In this document: positions 51,058 through 59,072 of the stretch, piece by piece
Layout: each line of letters opens with the position of its first letter
Numbering within the stretch: the first letter of the stretch is position 1
Assembly: GCA_038206395.1 (NCBI GenBank)
Contig: JBBRAX010000009.1
Span: 93,586 to 157,585, forward strand
Length of the DNA: 64,000 nt
Reading direction: 5' to 3'
Source of the DNA: JAGSPQ01 sp038206395
GTDB taxonomy: Bacteria > Myxococcota > Myxococcia > Myxococcales > Myxococcaceae
The notes under the pieces: model-generated
What the model was told of the DNA's origin: nothing
The model's input: the letters and a program-made list of their open reading frames with translations, nothing else
The model's database searches: none
Translations under genes and position numbers: made by a program

Positions 51058-51483
51058 ATGCGGATGATGGGCCTCGACGTGGGATCAAAGACGGTGGGCG
51101 TAGCGGTGTCCGATGAGTTGGGCTTCAGCGCGCACCCCGTCACCACCGTCCGCCGCACCAACCTTCGGGCAGACCTTCACGCGCTGCAGCGAATCATCAC
51201 CGAGCAGGAAGTCGCGAAGGTGATCGTCGGTTTACCGCTGAACATGAACGGCTCTGAAGGCCATCGGGCGATCGAGTCACGCAAGCTCGGCGACGCGCTG
51301 GGCGAGCACGCGACCATCCCGATCCTCTACTGGGACGAGCGCCTCACCAGCGTCGCCGCCGAAAGGTCGCTGATCGAAGCCGACGTCTCACGAAAGAAAC
51401 GCAAAGAGGTCATCGACCAGGTCGCGGCCTGCCTCATCCTTCAGGGCTGGCTCGACTCTCAGCCGAAGAAAGACGACGAGTGA
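51058..51483 (+). CDS. ruvX: YqgF/RuvX-family Holliday-junction resolvase-like protein
   Basis: The protein has 141 residues from the ATG at 51058. The RNase-H-like fold motifs are GLDVGSKTVGVAVSDELG, VVGLP-type VIVGLPLNMNG, WDERLTSVAAE, and the final Asp in VIDQVAACLILQGWL. These match YqgF, which processes pre-16S rRNA and has been linked to junction resolution. The stop overlaps mltG by GTGA. The common ruvX-mltG pairing in bacteria supports both names. Confidence 0.9.
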   Translation: MRMMGLDVGSKTVGVAVSDELGFSAHPVTTVRRTNLRADLHALQRIITEQEVAKVIVGLPLNMNGSEGHRAIESRKLGDALGEHATIPILYWDERLTSVAAERSLIEADVSRKKRKEVIDQVAACLILQGWLDSQPKKDDE

Positions 51484-52520
51484 AGAAGGCGCTGATCGCC
51501 TTTGTCGTGCTGCTCGTGGTCGGCGCCCTGGGCGCGGCGGGCTTCTGGTACTTCACCGAACAGCGGCTCACGACTTTCGCGGCGACTCCCTACGGCACGC
51601 CCGAACAGAAGCTCGTCACCATCCCCGGCGGCACCAGCCCCACCGGCGTCGCGAAGCTGCTCGCGGCCGAGAACGTCGTCTCCAGCGGCGACCTGCTCTA
51701 CGGCTGGCTGCGACGAGAGAAGCTGGGGCCGCGGCTCAAGGCGGGCGAGTACGAGTTCTCGGGCGCGCTCACGCCGCAGCAAATCATCGACAAGGTCATC
51801 GCGGGTCAGGTGAAGCAGTACACGTTCACCGTCCCCGAAGGGCTTCGCCTCGACGAGATCCTGCCCATTCTCGCGGGCTCCGAGCTGAAGCTCAGCCTCG
51901 AGAAGCTCAAGGCCCTGACGCAGACCGCTGCCTTCGCGCGAAAGCTCGGAATTCCGGCCGACGGCTTCGAAGGCTTCCTCTTCCCCGACACCTACGCGTT
52001 TCCGCACGGCGTCAACGCAGAGTCGGTGCTGAAGCGAATGGTCACTCGCACGCTCGAGGTCGTCCGCGACGCGCCCAGGAAGGCCGGCGTCACGCTCACC
52101 GCGCTCGAGGCGGTCACGCTCGCATCCATCGTCGAGAAAGAGACGGGGGCCGTGGGCGAGCGCCCGCGGATCTCCTGCGTGTTCCACAACCGTCTGAAGC
52201 GCGAGATGAAGCTGCAAACCGACCCGACCGTCATCTACGCGAAGATGCTGGTCAGCGGCTGGTACTCGCGAAACATCACGCGCGCCGACCTGCAGGCCGA
52301 GCACCCGTACAACACGTACACGACCGAAGGCCTGCCGCCCGGGCCGATCGCGTCTCCAGGAGCTGCCGCTCTTTACGCGGCCCTCAACCCCATCGATTGC
52401 GACGATCTATTCTTCGTCTCGCGCAATGACGGAACCCATCTCTTCTGCCCAGACCTCAAGTGCCACAACGCCGCCGTGCAGCAGTGGCAGGTCGAGTTCC
52501 ACAAGAAGAAGAAGCGTTGA
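51480..52520 (+). CDS. mltG: endolytic murein transglycosylase MltG
   Basis: The protein has 346 residues. An N-terminal membrane anchor (about 5-25) is followed by a LysM-like domain (about 42-115) and the YceG catalytic domain. The catalytic Glu219 is in SIVEKETG, matching the Glu of the E. coli enzyme, followed by the conserved R-ISCVFHNRL and LQTDPTVIY. It cuts nascent peptidoglycan strands in the periplasm and is thought to end glycan synthesis. The GTG start overlaps ruvX. Confidence 0.94.
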   Translation: MKKALIAFVVLLVVGALGAAGFWYFTEQRLTTFAATPYGTPEQKLVTIPGGTSPTGVAKLLAAENVVSSGDLLYGWLRREKLGPRLKAGEYEFSGALTPQQIIDKVIAGQVKQYTFTVPEGLRLDEILPILAGSELKLSLEKLKALTQTAAFARKLGIPADGFEGFLFPDTYAFPHGVNAESVLKRMVTRTLEVVRDAPRKAGVTLTALEAVTLASIVEKETGAVGERPRISCVFHNRLKREMKLQTDPTVIYAKMLVSGWYSRNITRADLQAEHPYNTYTTEGLPPGPIASPGAAALYAALNPIDCDDLFFVSRNDGTHLFCPDLKCHNAAVQQWQVEFHKKKKR

Positions 52521-52523
52521 AAG

Positions 52524-54002
52524 CTACCGCTGGTAGACGTGAAACGGCGCCGCGAACCCGCGGAGCTCGCGAAACGTCCAGCCATTGAAGTGCAGCAGGT
52601 CGCCTTGCACCGCCGTCACCTTCGCAAGGTCGCCGCCTTCGATGCGCACCAGAAACTTCGGCTGCGCCGCCGCGAGCCGAAGCGGGAAGATCTCCCAGCG
52701 GTAACGCGCGAGCCGTTCTTCCGGAAGCCCCGAGAAGAAGGCCAGCTGCAGGTCGCGATACTGTGCGTCGGTGTCGAGCACGACGGCTTCGCCGCCCGCG
52801 TTCACTTCCCTTTCGAGGAAGCGCGCCACCACCATCAAATCGACCGGGTTCGTCGAGACAGGGCTCACCGGCCGCAGCGAGTTCTCCCACTTGCCTTCGC
52901 GGTGCAGGGTGAAGAACCCGATCGAAGCCGGCAGAACAATCGCCACCACGGCGGTCACCCAGAGAAGTGGCTTTTGAAACCGGACCAGCAGCGGCCACTG
53001 AAACCCGAACCAGACGAACGGCAGCAGCAGCCCGACCTCTTTCACCGCGAACCGCCCCAGCGGCACGAAGGAGCCCGTCACCGTGCTTCGGAAAGTGAAG
53101 AGCAGCGTCGGCAACACGATCAACCCCACCAGCCATCGAAGCTCACTCCGTTCTCGAAACGCGCGCCAGACGCCCAACATCCCGGCAAGCCCGATCAAAG
53201 GGCTCAGCGTGAGCAGCGCGATCGCCGGCCAGAAGACAAGGTTCTGAAACCGGTACGAGGCCACACCCCACAGCTGCTCGCCGTCAGGAAACCAGCGGCG
53301 GTGGTACTCGTCGATGAACCGGAAGGGGAAGAACGGATCGCCGCGGTCGAGCCAGTTCCCGTACGACCACGCCAGCGGAAACGCGAGGCAGAGCGCGCCA
53401 AACGAGATCGCCCAGCCAAAGCGCTTCTGCAGCGCCAGCGCGACGCAGAGCATCGGCGCCCACAGCCAGACGTCGTAGCGCGTCGCGCACGCGAGGTTGA
53501 AGACGAAAGCAGCCGCGAGCAGCGAGGGACGGTGATCATCGAGCACCGCCCGCGCGAAGAGCGCCGCCGTCCCCAGAATCAGCAGCAGGCTCAACGACTC
53601 GCTGGCCGCGGTGGTCGAGAACTGAATGTGCATGCCCCAGACGGCGAGCCCGAGACACGCCACGATCGCCGCGCGCAGATCGAACAGGCGACGCGTCAGC
53701 CAGAACAACGGCACCACGGTCAGCACCGCGGCGAGAAGGCTGAGCCAGCGGCCGACGTGCTCGCGCGAGCCGCCCAGTTTGGTGAGGATGCCCAGCAGGA
53801 CGATGTGCAGCGGGCCGAACTGATAGCCGCCCTGATCGAAAGAGCCGATGACGCGGGGACGTTCAGCCCAGCGGCCCCCGAGCTCGGCGCGCATCACCGC
53901 GTCGCCGAAGTAGTTCTCGTTCACGCCGAAGACCAGCAGCCGCGGAGCGAGCACCGCCAACATCAGCAACCCCACGACCGCGAGGTCGCGACCAGGCTTC
54001 AC
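52524..54002 (-). CDS. GT39/PMT-like membrane glycosyltransferase
   Basis: The protein has 492 residues with about ten membrane helices. The first loop, ENYFGDAVMRAEL (about 28-40), carries the acidic residue pattern of GT-C enzymes. The rest fits the dolichyl-phosphate-mannose-type or ArnT-like fold (RWLSLLAAVLTVVPLFWLTRRLFD). The soluble C-terminus (about 400-492) is a small alpha-beta domain. The GTG start overlaps the kinase gene stop by GTGA, so translation is coupled to the large kinase gene upstream. The acceptor is not known. Confidence 0.68.
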   Translation of the reverse strand: MKPGRDLAVVGLLMLAVLAPRLLVFGVNENYFGDAVMRAELGGRWAERPRVIGSFDQGGYQFGPLHIVLLGILTKLGGSREHVGRWLSLLAAVLTVVPLFWLTRRLFDLRAAIVACLGLAVWGMHIQFSTTAASESLSLLLILGTAALFARAVLDDHRPSLLAAAFVFNLACATRYDVWLWAPMLCVALALQKRFGWAISFGALCLAFPLAWSYGNWLDRGDPFFPFRFIDEYHRRWFPDGEQLWGVASYRFQNLVFWPAIALLTLSPLIGLAGMLGVWRAFRERSELRWLVGLIVLPTLLFTFRSTVTGSFVPLGRFAVKEVGLLLPFVWFGFQWPLLVRFQKPLLWVTAVVAIVLPASIGFFTLHREGKWENSLRPVSPVSTNPVDLMVVARFLEREVNAGGEAVVLDTDAQYRDLQLAFFSGLPEERLARYRWEIFPLRLAAAQPKFLVRIEGGDLAKVTAVQGDLLHFNGWTFRELRGFAAPFHVYQR

Positions 54003-57000
54003 GTCCTGCTCCGAACGGTGTGCCGCGAGCGCCGCATCGCCGCCCGCAGTGACCGCAGGGCCGCGCGAACCTGTTCAGATCTTTCGGCCGGTGACGCCAT
54101 GCCCGCGGGGTGCAATGCATTGGGCGGCGACGCGCGCTCGGCCCGCTGAACCCGCTTGTCGACCCGCGCCTCGAGCTCGGCGGCTTCCGCGTCAGACGTC
54201 GTTGCCAGCGCGCGCGAGAGCTCGAGGTGCGCGCGGTAGATGTCGAGCGCATCGAGAAGGTTCTGATCGCCGACCTCGTTGAGAATTCGAGTCGCTTCCG
54301 TCAGCTGCGTCTCGGACTCGGCAAATCGCAGCAGGCACGCGTCGACCGCCGCGAGTCCGGCGAGGGCCAGACCCGAGTACCGGCGATTGCCGACCTCACG
54401 GAGCACCCGCAGCGCCTCGGTGTAGCGCGCGTGGGCCGACTCGAGGTTCGCCTGTTCCTGGTACAGCGACGCCATCGACGCGATGGTGACGCCCTCGAGG
54501 TAGCGGCTGCCGACCTCGCGCATGATCTCGAGGCCGCTGCGGTAGTGCGCGAGCGCCTGCGGGCCCTGCTCGAGATCCCGATTCAGATCGCCCAGGTTGA
54601 TCTGCGCGATGCCTTCGGAAATCCGGCTGCCGAGCTCGCGGTGAATCGCCAGCGCAGCCTGGTAGTTCAGCTTCGCCTGGCCGAACAAGCTCTGGTTCTG
54701 CTGTTGCACGCCGAGGTTCAGCAGCGTGATGCCTTCGTACCGACGATCGCCGACCTCGCGGTGAATCTCGAGGGCCAGCTGGTACGTGCTCAGCGCCTGC
54801 TGTTCCTGCCCCTGTTCGTCGAGCAGCGCCGCGAGGTTCGACAGCGTCCGGCCTTCCATTCGACGGTCGCCTGCTTGCCGGTGCAGCAACAGCGCCGCAT
54901 CGAAGTGGCGGCGGGCATCGGCCTGGTTGCCCCGCTGGCGCTCGATGCTGCCCATGAAAGAGCTCGCGCGGCCTTCGATCTCGATCGCTGAAGCTGCCTG
55001 GGCGAGCGCGATCATCGCGGTGATGTCGCGCGCCGCCTCGTCGGCTTCGCCTCTCGAGATTCGCGCCCGACCCCGCGCCTCAAGCCCGAGCACGCGCTTC
55101 ACCGATTCGGTTTCGCCCAGCTTCATCAGGCCCGCGTCCAGCATCGCGATGTGAAGTCGAAACGGCCCTCGCAGCGCGAGCAATGGATCCAGCGCGAGCA
55201 CGGCGCTCAAGGCCTGCGAGTTGTAGTCGTCGTCATCCAGCGCACGCTGAAACACCGCGTTCAGATTTTCGCGTTCGAGCTCGAGCGCATCAAGAAGCGC
55301 AGCGCTGCCTTCCGCCCCCGCAGACAACCTGCCACCCAGAGAGATGAAGTACTTCATGTGCTGCGCCTTTGCCCCAGCGGCTTCGGGCATCGCCTGCAGC
55401 TTCTCGAGCGCGTACTCGCGAATGCTCTCGAAGAGCCCGTACCGCATCTCGCCACTTCCACCCGGAGGGAAATAGCTTCGCACCAGCGACTTCGATCGCA
55501 GCGTCATCACCACCGAGAGCACTTCGGACGCGTCGGGCATGCGTGAGAGGTCGACCACTGCCTCGGCGCCTTCGGCGGTGAAGCCGCCGCGGAAGATCGC
55601 GAGCTGTGCCAGCGCGGCAGCGTCTTCGGGGCCGAGCATCTTCCACGACCAATCGATCGCCCCGCGCAGCGTGGCCTGGCGGTCGGTGGCGGCATTGCCG
55701 CCCGAGAGCAGATCGAATCGGCGCGGCAACCGCTGGACGAGCTGACCTGGTGACAGCATGCCCATGCGGCCGGCCGCGAGTTCGATCGCCAGCGGCATGC
55801 CGTCGAGCTGTCGCACGATCTCGGCGATCGCATCTTCTTCAGAAGGGCTCGGCTCCCAGTTCGCCCGCACCGCGCGAGCACGTTCGACGAAGAGCTGCAC
55901 CGCTTCCGACGTGCGCACCACCTCGCCTTTGCCGGGGATCCGCATCGGCGGCACTTCGAAGACTGTCTCTTGTGGGATGCGAAGGAGCTCGCGCGACGAG
56001 ACGACGATGCGGGCCAGCGGCGCCATCGTCATCCACTGCTCGACGGTGGCGGAAGCGTGGGCGACGACCTGTTCGAAGTTGTCGAGCAAGAGCATCGTCT
56101 CGCCGCGGGCGTGAAGCGCATGCCCGAGCTGGTTTAACGGGTCGTTCGGAGACAGCGGCACGGCCAGCGCGCGCGCGACCGCTTGACAGATGCCGTCGAT
56201 GTCGCGCGCCTCTGTCAGGTCGCAGAACCAGATGCCACCACGGCGGATCTCAGGGGTGGTCGCGTTGGTGCCGAAGTACGAGACCAGCTGCGCGGCGAAC
56301 TGCACCGACAGTCGCGTCTTGCCCGTGCCCCCTGGGCCCAACAGGGTGATGAGCCTCGAGCCGTGACGAAACAGTTGGTGCAGGTCGGCGAGCTCGGCGA
56401 CGCGGCCGACGAAGCTGGTCGCCTGGGGAGCGAGGTTCGTCGGCCGCTGCGCGATTCGGCTCAACAGCGCTGAAGTCTTGCTGCTGACTTCTTCGCGCAC
56501 CGTCCGCGGATCCGGCCCCACCTGCGCCGGCAGCGGCAGCGCGGTCGTCGTTGCAGCGATCAGCCGTCGCCCTTCGTTCACGGTCGCAAGGCCGACGCTG
56601 TGGGTCGCCTCTTCCGTCTGGTGTTCCTCCAGGTCGGCCGCCGACAGCGAGGCCTCGTCTTCGAAGTCGTTGGGCTCTTCGAGGCCGTGAAAGAAGCCCT
56701 GCACGTCGGCATGACCCAGGCCGACGAGGACTTCTTCGATGGCCTCGAGAAATGCGCGAGCGTTGGGGAAGCGCCTTCGCGGCTCTTTCTCGAGCGCGCG
56801 AAGTAGCAGGCGATCGACCGACTTCGGAATCTGCGGCACGGCATCCGACGGAGCAGGCACCTCGCACGCGCGGACGCGCTTCAAGGTCGCGGCGTCGCTC
56901 TTGCCGCGAAAGAGGTGGCGAACGGTGAGCAGCTCCCACATCACGATGCCGAGCGCGAAGATGTCGGTGCGTGGATCCACCTTCTTCGCATTCGCCTGCT

Positions 57001-57562
57001 CGGGCGCCATGTACGGGAACTTGCCCTTCAGGATCCCGGTGGCAGTGTGCATCGCCTTGTTGGCGGCCTTCGCGACGCCGAAGTCGATGAGCTTCACCTC
57101 GCCGTAGCGCGAGATGAGGATGTTGTGCGGCGACACGTCGCGGTGAACGATCTTCAGCGGCTTGCCGACGTTGTCGGTGGCGTGGTGCGCGTAGTCGAGC
57201 CCCATGGCGATGTCGGCGCCGATGCGCAGCACCACCTCGATTGGGGTCAGCTCGTCGCGTTCCTTCATGCGGCGAAGCAGATCGCGAAGGTCGCGCCCGG
57301 GCACGTACTCCATCGCGACGAACCAGCTGCCGCCTGCCTCGCCGAGCTCGAGGATGCGGGCGACGTTCGGGTGAACGAGGCGGGCGGCGATCCGCGCCTC
57401 GTCGAGAAAGAGCCTCAGGAAGCGCGCGTTTTCGGTGAGGTGGGGCAGGATTCTCTTGACGACCACCAGGTCGGAAGAGGCCCGCGTGCGGGCGAGGAAG
57501 ACCTCCCCCATTCCCCCCGCGCCGATGCGCTTGAGCAGATCGTATTTGCCGTACGCTTCCAA
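53999..57562 (-). CDS. Ser/Thr protein kinase - STAND NTPase - TPR protein
   Basis: The protein has 1187 residues. The kinase (about 5-285) has the G-loop GAGGMGEVF, Lys36, HRDVSPHN with Asp142, and DFG (160-162). After a 95-residue linker comes an NB-ARC/AfsR-like NTPase with Walker A GPGGTGKT (409-416) and the LLLDNFEQV Walker B. A winged-helix region follows (FRGGFTAEGAEAVVD). At about 880-1120 there are at least six TPRs (GDRRYEGITLLNLGVQQQ). No membrane segment separates the domains. The start is a TTG; AAGGA lies 13 bases upstream, so translation may be weak. Such proteins switch states when a ligand binds the repeats. It diverges from a papain-like protease gene. Confidence 0.9.
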   Translation of the reverse strand: MEAYGKYDLLKRIGAGGMGEVFLARTRASSDLVVVKRILPHLTENARFLRLFLDEARIAARLVHPNVARILELGEAGGSWFVAMEYVPGRDLRDLLRRMKERDELTPIEVVLRIGADIAMGLDYAHHATDNVGKPLKIVHRDVSPHNILISRYGEVKLIDFGVAKAANKAMHTATGILKGKFPYMAPEQANAKKVDPRTDIFALGIVMWELLTVRHLFRGKSDAATLKRVRACEVPAPSDAVPQIPKSVDRLLLRALEKEPRRRFPNARAFLEAIEEVLVGLGHADVQGFFHGLEEPNDFEDEASLSAADLEEHQTEEATHSVGLATVNEGRRLIAATTTALPLPAQVGPDPRTVREEVSSKTSALLSRIAQRPTNLAPQATSFVGRVAELADLHQLFRHGSRLITLLGPGGTGKTRLSVQFAAQLVSYFGTNATTPEIRRGGIWFCDLTEARDIDGICQAVARALAVPLSPNDPLNQLGHALHARGETMLLLDNFEQVVAHASATVEQWMTMAPLARIVVSSRELLRIPQETVFEVPPMRIPGKGEVVRTSEAVQLFVERARAVRANWEPSPSEEDAIAEIVRQLDGMPLAIELAAGRMGMLSPGQLVQRLPRRFDLLSGGNAATDRQATLRGAIDWSWKMLGPEDAAALAQLAIFRGGFTAEGAEAVVDLSRMPDASEVLSVVMTLRSKSLVRSYFPPGGSGEMRYGLFESIREYALEKLQAMPEAAGAKAQHMKYFISLGGRLSAGAEGSAALLDALELERENLNAVFQRALDDDDYNSQALSAVLALDPLLALRGPFRLHIAMLDAGLMKLGETESVKRVLGLEARGRARISRGEADEAARDITAMIALAQAASAIEIEGRASSFMGSIERQRGNQADARRHFDAALLLHRQAGDRRMEGRTLSNLAALLDEQGQEQQALSTYQLALEIHREVGDRRYEGITLLNLGVQQQNQSLFGQAKLNYQAALAIHRELGSRISEGIAQINLGDLNRDLEQGPQALAHYRSGLEIMREVGSRYLEGVTIASMASLYQEQANLESAHARYTEALRVLREVGNRRYSGLALAGLAAVDACLLRFAESETQLTEATRILNEVGDQNLLDALDIYRAHLELSRALATTSDAEAAELEARVDKRVQRAERASPPNALHPAGMASPAERSEQVRAALRSLRAAMRRSRHTVRSRT

Positions 57563-57655
57563 ACCCTTGAAACGTATCCTTAAAATCTGCGGAAGAACGG
57601 GGTATTCCGAACAGGCAACCTCAGCGACAATTCCGCGACAATACAGGGGAAATCC

Positions 57656-59062
57656 ATGCCGCCCATCGACCCCAGATTCCCGCCCTCGACTGTTCGTCCC
57701 TCGACGGTTCCCAACCGGCCCGAGCCGCTGCCGGTGGCGCCTGCGCCGGTCACGGTGTCTCCCCTTACGAATCCCACCGGGGTCAGTGGCTTTGATCGCC
57801 TGCCGGCGGCGCCCACCAATACGCGCGGCGGCGTTCGAGATCCGTCCGTTGGCGTTCGCGATGGCTCAGTCGGCCTGCGTGATGGCTCAGTCGGCCTGCG
57901 TGATGGCTCGGTCGGGTTGCGCGACGGCTCGGTCGGGTTGCGTGACGGCTCGGTCGGTCAGCTCGGCCCCGAGCGCACGGCTTACGAAAAGGCAGTGAAG
58001 GCGACGCTCGAGAAGTACCTCGAGACGCCGTCGTACCTGCGCGACGACGCGCCGCGCGGACTTCGCAGCGATCCGAAGGCGGCGGTGAATGGGTTGCCGG
58101 CCGATCTGAAGGCGCTGCTGTCTTCAGCGATCGCGAAGCCCGAGTCGAGGTCGGCCAGGGTGATCGAGAACGTGGTCGGCTCGAGTCTGTTCAAGGGTCT
58201 GAGCGCGGTCGACAAGGCGAGCGTCGCGAAGGTGATGTCGGTGGCCGGCGAGAAGGGCCTCGTCGCCTTCGGTGCGTTGCTGGAAGGGACCCCGGAAGCG
58301 GCGAAGTCGGCCGACCGCGATGGCAAGACGCTGCTGTCGAACCTGGCGGACCTCGCGACGCAGCCGCTGAATGCGGGCCTCGCGGCGGGGATCACCAGGC
58401 AAAAGGTGCTCGACGAGGTGCTGCTGCAGGTCGCGAACCCCGACCGGATCGACCAGGGCAACGCGCCCACGTGCACCGTGACGTCGATGGCGTTCGAGCT
58501 CGTGCGCGACGAAGCGTCGGAATACGTGCGGCTGATGGCGGGCCTCACCAGCGCGAAGGGCAAGGCCGAGATGCGCGGCGGGGGCGATCTGAAGCTTGAC
58601 GCCAGGTCGATCACCCAGCTCAACCAGCGCCAGGGCACCCAGGCGATCTTCCAGACGGCCGCGATGGAGTACGGCAACGGCGCTGACAAGTTCGATATGG
58701 CCGCGGGCGTCTCGCACGACGACAAGGGCGTGAAGGAGTCCTACCCGGGCTTGCTGCCGTACCAGCAGACCGTGATGCTGCGGCAGCTGTTCGGCGTTCG
58801 GTACGAGACGAAGTCGCTGGCCACCGAGAGCTCGCGCGCAAAGGCGTTGGCCGACCTCAGCACCTACGTCACCGCGGGCACGAACCGCCCGGTGCTGCTC
58901 GAGATCGACCAGGGCAACTTCAACCACGCTGTGACCTACGAGATGCAGAAGAACGATCGCGTCTACTTCCGCGACCCGTACGGCCAGATTCGGTCGATGC
59001 CAGAAGAGGCGTTCATCAAGCATGTCGTCGCGGTGCACAAACCGCAGGTGATGCCGGGCTAA
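57656..59062 (+). CDS. papain-like cysteine protease with N-terminal heptad repeats
   Basis: The protein has 468 residues. The start is supported by GGGGA six bases upstream. The first 100 residues are Pro-rich and then hold six copies of a heptapeptide of LRDGSVG type. A helical middle part follows (about 105-260). The C-terminal domain has Cys273 in NAPTCTVTS, His424 in FNHAVTYE and Asp440 in FRDPYG, the order of a papain or C39-like triad. There is no signal peptide. The gene is divergent from the kinase-STAND gene with 93 bases between the starts. It may be a toxin or effector protease, but this is not shown. Confidence 0.75.
   Translation: MPPIDPRFPPSTVRPSTVPNRPEPLPVAPAPVTVSPLTNPTGVSGFDRLPAAPTNTRGGVRDPSVGVRDGSVGLRDGSVGLRDGSVGLRDGSVGLRDGSVGQLGPERTAYEKAVKATLEKYLETPSYLRDDAPRGLRSDPKAAVNGLPADLKALLSSAIAKPESRSARVIENVVGSSLFKGLSAVDKASVAKVMSVAGEKGLVAFGALLEGTPEAAKSADRDGKTLLSNLADLATQPLNAGLAAGITRQKVLDEVLLQVANPDRIDQGNAPTCTVTSMAFELVRDEASEYVRLMAGLTSAKGKAEMRGGGDLKLDARSITQLNQRQGTQAIFQTAAMEYGNGADKFDMAAGVSHDDKGVKESYPGLLPYQQTVMLRQLFGVRYETKSLATESSRAKALADLSTYVTAGTNRPVLLEIDQGNFNHAVTYEMQKNDRVYFRDPYGQIRSMPEEAFIKHVVAVHKPQVMPG
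57833..57958 (+). repeat. six tandem 21-bp repeats encoding RDGSVG heptads
   Basis: Six contiguous in-frame units start at 57833, 57854, 57875, 57896, 57917 and 57938. They encode VRDPSVG, VRDGSVG, then four LRDGSVG. Units 3 and 4 differ at only two bases, which indicates recent duplication. Confidence 0.95.
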
Positions 59063-59072
59063 CGTCGGGCGG

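Noticed and set aside
52539..54149. A 536-codon open frame on the plus strand
   Set aside because: Antisense to the GT39-like gene and the end of the kinase gene; Arg/Gln-rich without hydrophobic core.
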